Source: Sphingomonas sp. (GTDB lineage Bacteria; Pseudomonadota; Alphaproteobacteria; Sphingomonadales; Sphingomonadaceae). Taken from it: 64,000 nt of DNA. The notes under the pieces were generated by a model, which was not told where the DNA came from, did no database searches, and was given only the letters and a program-made list of their open reading frames with translations. The position numbers were made by a program, and so were the translations under genes. The stretch spans positions 310,001 to 374,000 of the forward strand of contig NZ_JAQZBC010000002.1 in the NCBI RefSeq assembly GCF_029239295.1. Direction: 5' to 3'. Positions 58,500-64,000 of the stretch are shown in pieces; position 1 is the first letter of the stretch, and each line of letters starts with the position of its first letter.

Positions 58500-60107
58500 A
58501 TGAGGCTTTGGCGGACGAAGGCTGGACCATCACTGATCATTGGCGCCCTCGTCGCTCACCCCCTCTCGCCAGCCCTCGCCCAGCCGGCTCGCGCCGCCCC
58601 TGCATCGTCGGCGCGGGTCGTCGCCCCCGCCTCCCCCGCCGCGCTGTATGGCGAGCTGTTCCGGGCGGTGCAGACGATGCGGATCTTCCCGGACGGCAAG
58701 ACCTTCGTCGATGCGACGGCGCGGCGCGATCCTGCGGCGATCATGGCGGATTATCGCCGCCAGGCACCGCGCGATGCCGCCGCGCTGCGTGCCTTCGTTC
58801 TCGCCAACTTCACCGTACCGGGGGTTAATGACCGGCAAGCGGACGATCTTCGCCAGCATATCCGCAGCCTGTAGCCGATGCTGGTGCGCCCGGCCGATGC
58901 GCCGGTCGCCCGTTCCTCCGCGCTGCCGATGCCGCAGCCCTATGTGGTACCCGGCGGCCGCTATCGCGAAATGTACTATTGGGACAGCTATTTCACGATG
59001 CTGGGCCTTGCCGTCGACGATCAGCAGCCGCTGGTCGAATCCATGCTGGCCGATTTCACCGATACGATCGAACGCTACGGCCACATCCCGAACGGGATGC
59101 GCAGTTATTACCTGGGCCGTTCGCAGCCGCCGTTCTTTGCGCTGATGCTGGACTTGTCCACCGACAACGACCCGGCGCTGGCCGCGCGCCGGCTCGCCGC
59201 GCTGAAGCGGGAACATGCCTATTGGATGCGCGGGGCCGGCTGCCTGGACGCAAGCGGCGCCTGCGCGCGCGTCGTGCGGATGCCCGACGGCACGCTGCTG
59301 AACCGCTATTGGGACGATCGCCCGTTGCCGCGCGACGAGTCCTTTGCCGAGGATGTGGCGACGGCGCGGGAGGATCCGTCGCGCACGCCCGACGTGATCT
59401 ACCGTCATTTGCGCGCCGGGGCGGAAAGCGGGTGGGATTACAGCAGCCGCTGGCTCGCCGATCCGCAGCGCCTGTCATCGATCCGCACCACCGATATCGT
59501 TCCGGTCGACCTGAACAGCCTGATGCTGATCATGGAGGAAGCCATTGCGCGGCGCGCGGGCGCGGCGGGGGATCGGGCAACGCAGGCGGCCTTCACCACC
59601 CTAGCGCAGCAGCGACGAGCCGCGCTGAACCGTTATTTCTGGGTCGCCGACGAAGGCCGCTACGCCGATTGGGATCGAACAACCCGACGGCCGACCCGGC
59701 ACGTCACCGCCGCCATGCTGTACCCGCTGTTCGCCGGCGCCGCATCGCCGGCGCAGGCGCGCGCCGTCGCCGCCACGGTTCGCCGTACGCTGCTGGCCCC
59801 GGGCGGCCTGCGCACGACGCCGCTGCGCACCGGCCAGCAATGGGATGCGCCCAATGGGTGGGCGCCGCTGCAATGGGTCGCCATCGCCGGGCTGGAGAAG
59901 AACGGCCAGCAGGCGCTGGCGAAGGAAATCGCGCGGCGCTGGCTGGGCACGGTGACGGCGGCGTACACCGAGACCGGCAAGATGCTGGAGAAATATGATG
60001 TGGAGGAGCGCAAGCCGGGCGGCGGCGGCGAATATCCGACCCAGGATGGCTTCGGCTGGACCAATGGCGTGACCAGCGCGCTGCTGGAACGCTACAAAGA
60101 CCTGTAA
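58500..60107 (+). pseudogene. treA: Periplasmic trehalase, interrupted by an in-frame amber codon
   Basis: Two open segments (58500-58874 and 58878-60107) lie in the same frame, split by TAG at 58872-58874. Together they encode a GH37 trehalase of about 535 residues: a signal peptide ending P-A-L-A-Q, then P-G-G-R-Y-R-E-M-Y-Y-W-D-S-Y-F-T (trehalase signature 1) and Q-W-D-A-P-N-G-W-A-P-L-Q-W (signature 2). The stop stands in I-R-S-L-stop-P-M-L-V-R-P, where family members carry Trp; TGG to TAG is a single change. No indel or other disruption is seen. A sequencing error or readthrough are alternatives. The second half starts at an ATG two codons on, but lacks a signal peptide. Confidence 0.9.
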
Positions 60108-60138
60108 GGAAAATGGGCCGGGAGCCGCCGGTTAGGCG

Positions 60139-60180
60139 GATCGATCAGGCTGCATCGATCAGCCTGGATCGATCACGCTG
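60139..60180. repeat. Three tandem 14-bp repeats at the trehalase / MarR junction
   Basis: Units GATCGATCAGGCTG, CATCGATCAGCCTG and GATCGATCACGCTG lie in a row between convergent genes; units 1 and 2 also form a stem (AGGCTG/CAGCCT). The last unit overlaps the MarR stop codon. It may serve as a bidirectional terminator. Confidence 0.6.
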
Positions 60181-60685
60181 GGCCGCTGCGGCCCGACAAT
60201 TCCGGCCGCGCGGCGAGATTTTCGACCAGCTTGCGCGCGATCCGGCGCAGCGTTTCACCCTCCTCCGGCGTCAGCGCGGGATTGGTTACCATCTTCTCCG
60301 GCACATGCCGCGCGACCTTGCGCAGCGCATCGCCCTGCGGCGTCAGGGTGATCAGCACGCGGCGTTCATCCTCCACGTCGCGGCGCCGCGCGATGAGGCC
60401 GTTCGCCTCCATCCGCTTGAGCAGCGGCGTCAACGTTCCGCTGTCGAGATACAGGCGGCGGCCGATCTGACTGACGCTCTGACGATCGTTTTCCCACAGG
60501 ACGAGCATCACGAGATACTGCGGATAAGTGAGCCCCAGTTCGTCGAGCGCCGGGCGATACAGGCGCGTCAGCAGATTGGACGCGGCATAGAGCGGGAAGC
60601 ACAATTGCCATTCAAGCTTCAGCGCCTCTGCGCCCAAATCAACCAGTTGCGGCGTTTCGCCGTCGGATTTCATGTCCTGATCCAT
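60173..60685 (-). CDS. MarR family regulator, OhrR-like
   Basis: This 170-aa regulator has L-C-F-P-L-Y-A-A-S-N-L-L-T-R-L-Y (about residue 28), with the cysteine that in OhrR senses organic peroxide. Y-P-Q-Y-L-V-M-L-V-L-W-E and the winged helix Q-S-V-S-Q-I-G-R-R-L-Y-L-D-S-G-T-L-T-P-L-L-K-R-M-E follow. ATG 60685 is preferred; the frame opens 36 bases upstream with GTG. No ohr gene is adjacent, so the target is unknown. Confidence 0.87.
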   Translation of the reverse strand: MDQDMKSDGETPQLVDLGAEALKLEWQLCFPLYAASNLLTRLYRPALDELGLTYPQYLVMLVLWENDRQSVSQIGRRLYLDSGTLTPLLKRMEANGLIARRRDVEDERRVLITLTPQGDALRKVARHVPEKMVTNPALTPEEGETLRRIARKLVENLAARPELSGRSGPA

Positions 60686-60897
60686 CTGAGTCTCGCCCGT
60701 CACCCTTGAAGCCGGTTGCACAAGTACCGGCTGCGCAGCGCGTTACGGCCTTTCCGACGCGTCGTGGTAGCACGCGGAACGTACCCCTGCTTATTATATT
60801 GTACGCAATTTAGCTGTACGCTACCATCGCTGAGTCGGCGGCTGATCGTCGGCGCGTGGTGGCGCCATGATGCGTCACCCAATGGGGAGAGGTTCGG
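60686..60897. promoter_or_regulatory. Divergent intergenic region, OhrR-like / secreted protein
   Basis: 212 bp between divergent genes. A relatively AT-rich patch near 60790-60825 (ATTATATTGTACGCAATTTAGCTGTACGC) has a repeated TGTACGC, likely holding the promoter and possible MarR operator. Confidence 0.35.
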
Positions 60898-61509
60898 ATG
60901 CGATATTCGACCATGGGCGCCGCCGTCGCGGTGCTGATTACCGCCATGCCGGTGATGGCGGCTGATCCGCCGGCAGCACCACAATTGCAGTTCCTTCGCG
61001 GCACCGTGACCGGCGTCACGCCCGGTGCGCTGCGCATCAAGACCACCGCCGGCAAGACCGAGACGGTGAAGCTGGCGCCCGACTGGAACGTTCAGGTTAC
61101 GAAGCCGGTGACGGTTGAGGAAATCAAGAGCGGCAGCTTCATCGGGACGGCGGAAATGCCGCAGGCCGATGGCACTGGCCGCTCGCTGGAAGTCCATGTG
61201 TTTCCGCCTGGCGTGAAGGTGGGCGAAGGCCATTATGGCTGGGGCCTGAAAAAGGGCTCGATGATGACCAACGGCACCGTCGGCAAGGTTGTCGCCAGTC
61301 CGCAGGGTCGATCCTTCACCGTCAGCTATCCGACCGGCAACCGCCGTATCGTCGTGCCGCCCAAGACGCCGATCGTCCAGATCGGTCCGGGGCCGCGAAC
61401 GCTGGTGAAGGTCGGCGCGCGGGTGTTCATCCCGGCGGCGATGACGCCGGGCGGGCTGGCGACCAATTCGGTCGCGGTCGGCGCCAACGGTTCCGCGCCG
61501 CCGATGTGA
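60898..61509 (+). CDS. Secreted protein with OB-fold-like (DUF5666-type) repeats
   Basis: This 203-aa protein has a signal peptide (V-L-I-T-A-M-P-V-M-A-A). Two related domains follow: L-R-G-T-V-T-G-V-T-P-G-A-L-R-I-K-T and N-G-T-V-G-K-V-V-A-S-P-Q-G-R-S-F-T-V-S-Y. The pattern G-T-V-x-x-V is typical of DUF5666-like domains in the periplasm. It heads an operon with a cytochrome b and a molybdopterin enzyme (28 bp to the next gene), so may deliver or stabilise a redox partner. Confidence 0.75.
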   Translation: MRYSTMGAAVAVLITAMPVMAADPPAAPQLQFLRGTVTGVTPGALRIKTTAGKTETVKLAPDWNVQVTKPVTVEEIKSGSFIGTAEMPQADGTGRSLEVHVFPPGVKVGEGHYGWGLKKGSMMTNGTVGKVVASPQGRSFTVSYPTGNRRIVVPPKTPIVQIGPGPRTLVKVGARVFIPAAMTPGGLATNSVAVGANGSAPPM

Positions 61510-61537
61510 TCGGCGCATCAGCCGGGAGGGAACAGGG

Positions 61538-62395
61538 ATGAAGGCGGACAGGCCGATCAGTCGGGGCCGGACCCTGATTTATCGTCACGGGCCGATCGTG
61601 CGGCTGACGCACTGGATCAACGCGGCATGCATGCTGGTGCTGTTGTTGAGCGGCCTGCAGATCCTGTGTGCCCACCCGGCATTCTATTGGGGCGATACGT
61701 CGCACTTCGCCAATCCGGCGGCGGCGATCGTCACCACGACCAACGACAATGGCGAGACGCAGGGCGCGCTCAGGATATTCGGCCGGACGTTCGACACAAC
61801 CGGTTTCCTGGGCGCGTCCCGTACTGCCGATGGACAGATGATGCCGCGCGCCCTGCCCGCCTGGGCGACGCTGCCAGCGGAGCTCGATCTTGGCGCCGGG
61901 CGACGCTGGCACTTCTTCTTCGCCTGGCTCTTCTTCCTGAACGGGATGCTGTATGTCGTGCAGGGGCTGGCGAGCGGACGGGTTCGCCGCACGCTGATTC
62001 CCAGCCGCGCGGATTGGGCGCATCTGGGCCGCGCAATTGTCGACCACGCACGATTGCGGCTGCCGCATGGCGACGAGGCGCGCCGCTACAACGTGCTGCA
62101 GAAACTGTCCTATCTGCCCGTCGTCTTCATGCTGTTGCCGTTGATGATCCTGACCGGACTGGCCATGTCGCCGGCGGTCAATGCGCTCTTCCCGTTCCTG
62201 ACCGTGATGCTGGGCGGGCGCCAGACCGCGCGCTTCCTGCACTTTCTGGCGGCCGGCGGCCTGGTGCTGTTCGTGGTGGTGCATGTCGCGATGGTCGTCC
62301 TGGCCGGGCCGCTGAACGAGCTGCGGTCGATGGTCACCGGATGGTTCGTGATCCGTACGACGCCGGTGCCGGTTGCCGAAGAGACAGCGGCATGA
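61538..62395 (+). CDS. Cytochrome b/b6-type membrane subunit (cytochrome b561-like)
   Basis: This 285-aa inner-membrane protein has four or more helices. H-W-I-N-A-A-C-M (about residue 28) is a haem-ligand-bearing helix start, with later histidines in F-L-H-F-L and V-V-V-H-V-A-M. It resembles hydrogenase/formate dehydrogenase b-type cytochromes. It overlaps the molybdopterin gene by ATGA and would pass electrons between the quinone pool and that enzyme. Confidence 0.88.
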   Translation: MKADRPISRGRTLIYRHGPIVRLTHWINAACMLVLLLSGLQILCAHPAFYWGDTSHFANPAAAIVTTTNDNGETQGALRIFGRTFDTTGFLGASRTADGQMMPRALPAWATLPAELDLGAGRRWHFFFAWLFFLNGMLYVVQGLASGRVRRTLIPSRADWAHLGRAIVDHARLRLPHGDEARRYNVLQKLSYLPVVFMLLPLMILTGLAMSPAVNALFPFLTVMLGGRQTARFLHFLAAGGLVLFVVVHVAMVVLAGPLNELRSMVTGWFVIRTTPVPVAEETAA

Positions 62396-63168
62396 GCGAT
62401 CCCGCGATCAGCCGCCGGGCGTGGCTGCGAGGCGGATGCGCATCGCTGGCCGGGCTGGCGACCACCGGCTGCGACCGGCTGACCCAGTCGCAGGCGGTCA
62501 ACCGCTTACTCTCGAGCGCGGAAGGGCTGAACCAGGGGCTGTATGATCTGGCGGGCGATCGCACGCTGGCGCGCGAATATCCTGCCAGCGCCATCTCGCG
62601 CGATTTCCGCGCCAATGGCAGCACGCAGCCCGACAGCGAGGAATATCAGGCGCTGGCCGCGAACGGCTTTGCCGATTGGCGGCTGGAGATCGGCGGGCTG
62701 GTCGAACGGCCGCTGTCGCTGACGCTGGCTGACCTGCGCGCCGCACCATCGCGCCACCAGATCACGCGCCACGATTGCGTCGAGGGATGGTCGTGCATCG
62801 CAGGGTGGCGCGGCGCGCGATTAGGCCCGCTGCTGGACCAGGCGAAGCTGAAGCCAAAGGCGCGCTACCTCGCCTTCTATTGCGCCGACACGCTGGAACT
62901 GACGCTGGACGGCACGGGTGATTATTACGAAACGATCTCGCTGCTCGACGCCTATCACCCGCAGACCATCCTTGCCTATGAGATGAACGATGCGCCGCTG
63001 CCGGTGGCGCACGGCGCGCCCGTCCGGCTCCGCGTAGAGCGGCAGCTGGGTTACAAGATGGCGAAGTACGTGATGCGGATCGAGGCGATCGACCGCTTCG
63101 ATCACCTGGGGCTGGGCAAGGGCGGCTATTGGGAAGACCGCGGCTACCAATGGTATGCCGGGATCTGA
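62392..63168 (+). CDS. Molybdopterin-dependent oxidoreductase, MsrP/YedY-like
   Basis: This 258-aa protein begins with a Tat motif (S-R-R-A-W-L-R-G-G) that is also followed by a lipobox-like T-T-G-C. The Moco domain has R-H-D-C-V-E-G-W-S-C-I-A-G-W, where the first Cys should be the molybdenum ligand, then Y-E-M-N-D-A-P-L-P-V-A-H-G-A-P-V-R-L and a K-Y-V-M-R-I-E end. The sulfite oxidase fold is shared with methionine sulfoxide reductase MsrP; the paired cytochrome b is not MsrQ-like, so the substrate is open. Confidence 0.87.
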   Translation: MSDPAISRRAWLRGGCASLAGLATTGCDRLTQSQAVNRLLSSAEGLNQGLYDLAGDRTLAREYPASAISRDFRANGSTQPDSEEYQALAANGFADWRLEIGGLVERPLSLTLADLRAAPSRHQITRHDCVEGWSCIAGWRGARLGPLLDQAKLKPKARYLAFYCADTLELTLDGTGDYYETISLLDAYHPQTILAYEMNDAPLPVAHGAPVRLRVERQLGYKMAKYVMRIEAIDRFDHLGLGKGGYWEDRGYQWYAGI

Positions 63169-63252
63169 TTTAGGTTAGACGATCATCATCCGGCACGCAG
63201 CGGAGCGTGCGGCGCGCTGGCGCGTTTCCTTCGTGGTTCAGAGGAGTAGCTG

Positions 63253-64000
63253 GTGCAGAAACATTGGGTGATGGCAGCGTCGATGGCGGCGCTGATGGCG
63301 GGGTGCAGCGTTCAGGATCAATCCGCGCAAAATGGCGCCACCGGCACCGAGGCACAGCAGGACGCCAGCTGGACCAGCAAGACAAAGGATCAATTGCGCA
63401 AGGCGATCGATGCGCGCGGTGCCCATGGGCTCGACCAATTGCCCTTCGCGATCGAGGGTGACGATGACGCGGCGCTGACCCAGTCGGCGCTGAAATATGC
63501 CAAGGCGCTCGCCAGTGGCGCGACCGATCCGTCCAAACTGTACGATGTCTACACCGTGCCACGGCCCAAGGCCGATCTGGAGCAGGGGCTGCGCGGCGCG
63601 CTGGCGGCGGGTGATGTCGGCAAGTGGCTCGACAGCCTGGCGCCGCAGGACGCGAACTACCGCCGCCTGTCACAAGCCTATGTGGATCTGCGGCGCCAGG
63701 GCAGCGCGGCAAGCGCGGCGGTTCCGGAAACGGGCAAGCTCATCAAGCCGGGCGCGACCGATCCGCGCATTCCGGCGATCGCCCGCCAGTTGGTGGTGCT
63801 CGACTATCTCGATCAGGGTGCAGCTGGCGGCAACGCCTACTCCCCCGCGATGGTCGCGGCGGTGAAGGCGATGCAGGCCGATTACGGGATGGAGCCCGAT
63901 GGCGTCGTCGGCGACGATGCGTTGTCGATCCTGAACATGTCGGACGCCGATCGCGCGCGTGCGATTGCGGTGAACATGGAGCGGTTGCGCTGGCTGGAGC
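63253..64000 (+). CDS. Murein L,D-transpeptidase-like lipoprotein, partial (3' end outside window)
   Basis: The first 249 codons of a lipoprotein with lipobox L-M-A-G-C (Cys at 18). Residues 45-150 resemble the N-terminal region of YcbB-type L,D-transpeptidases. A peptidoglycan-binding motif Y-S-P-A-M-V-A-A-V-K-A-M-Q-A-D-Y-G follows with D-G-V-V-G. The catalytic domain lies beyond the window. GTG 63253 has AGGAG at 6-nt spacing. Confidence 0.8.
   Translation, partial: MQKHWVMAASMAALMAGCSVQDQSAQNGATGTEAQQDASWTSKTKDQLRKAIDARGAHGLDQLPFAIEGDDDAALTQSALKYAKALASGATDPSKLYDVYTVPRPKADLEQGLRGALAAGDVGKWLDSLAPQDANYRRLSQAYVDLRRQGSAASAAVPETGKLIKPGATDPRIPAIARQLVVLDYLDQGAAGGNAYSPAMVAAVKAMQADYGMEPDGVVGDDALSILNMSDADRARAIAVNMERLRWLE

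Noticed and set aside
1..64000. CRISPR arrays and rRNA genes
   Set aside because: No regularly spaced repeats of 24-40 bases and no rRNA sequence were seen; repeats found are short tandem or inverted only.

Overview
The window is high-GC DNA that reads as a chromosome segment of a sphingomonad-like alphaproteobacterium (Sphingomonas/Sphingomonadaceae). The grounds are three large TonB-dependent receptors linked to catabolic enzymes, an alphaproteobacterial-type GluRS, a PII-AmtB pair, a group-2 Mrp antiporter with fused A and B subunits, and a ligase-associated DNA-repair helicase and exonuclease. The assignment is by gene content; no rRNA is present.

Layout. 1-12.4 kb is core chromosome: the riboflavin genes ribE (cut by the window edge) and ribD, gltX, prs, a PNPOx-like protein, glnK-amtB with a clear terminator, a periplasmic aspartic protease, and the helicase and exonuclease of the ligase-associated DNA damage response. 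12.43-12.52 kb is tRNA-Ser(GGA).

12.5-23.26 kb is a 10.7-kb integrated element bounded by a 17-bp direct repeat of the tRNA-Ser 3' end. It carries a P4-type tyrosine integrase, an AlpA-like regulator, a Toprim/AAA primase-helicase next to a 21-bp inverted repeat, an HNH nuclease, a small-terminase-like protein, a run of tiny overlapping ORFs and a complete HK97-fold major capsid protein. No portal, large terminase, protease, tail or lysis genes are present. At the attR end, in the opposite orientation and with lower GC, is a 540-aa reverse transcriptase with intact catalytic residues and a long C-terminal helical domain, of the kind seen in phage-defence (UG/Abi-like) RTs. A strong hairpin lies just upstream of it. 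The best reading is a phage satellite (P4/PICI-like) with an RT defence cargo; this is the most interesting part of the window.

23.3-42.9 kb is accessory metabolism: an acyl-CoA synthetase, a FepA/CirA-like receptor, an EamA exporter with a divergent Lrp regulator, then a block (receptor, secreted amidohydrolase, Lrp regulator, amino-acid permease, second receptor) that looks like a peptide or amino-acid-conjugate scavenging locus. It continues with an acyl-CoA dehydrogenase, a LysR regulator, a flavin reductase-like protein and a Tat-exported DUF885 protein.

42.9-54.7 kb holds a hybrid sensor kinase, the mnhABCDEFG Na+/H+ antiporter operon on the minus strand with overlapping genes throughout, a PRC-barrel lipoprotein, a serine hydrolase and an Rnk-like regulator. 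54.7-58.4 kb is a Baeyer-Villiger monooxygenase / SDR / phytanoyl-CoA dioxygenase operon. 58.5-60.1 kb is a periplasmic trehalase interrupted by one in-frame amber codon where a Trp is expected. 60.2-64 kb has an OhrR-like MarR regulator, a secreted OB-like protein with a cytochrome b and a molybdopterin oxidoreductase in one operon, and the start of an L,D-transpeptidase lipoprotein that runs off the window.
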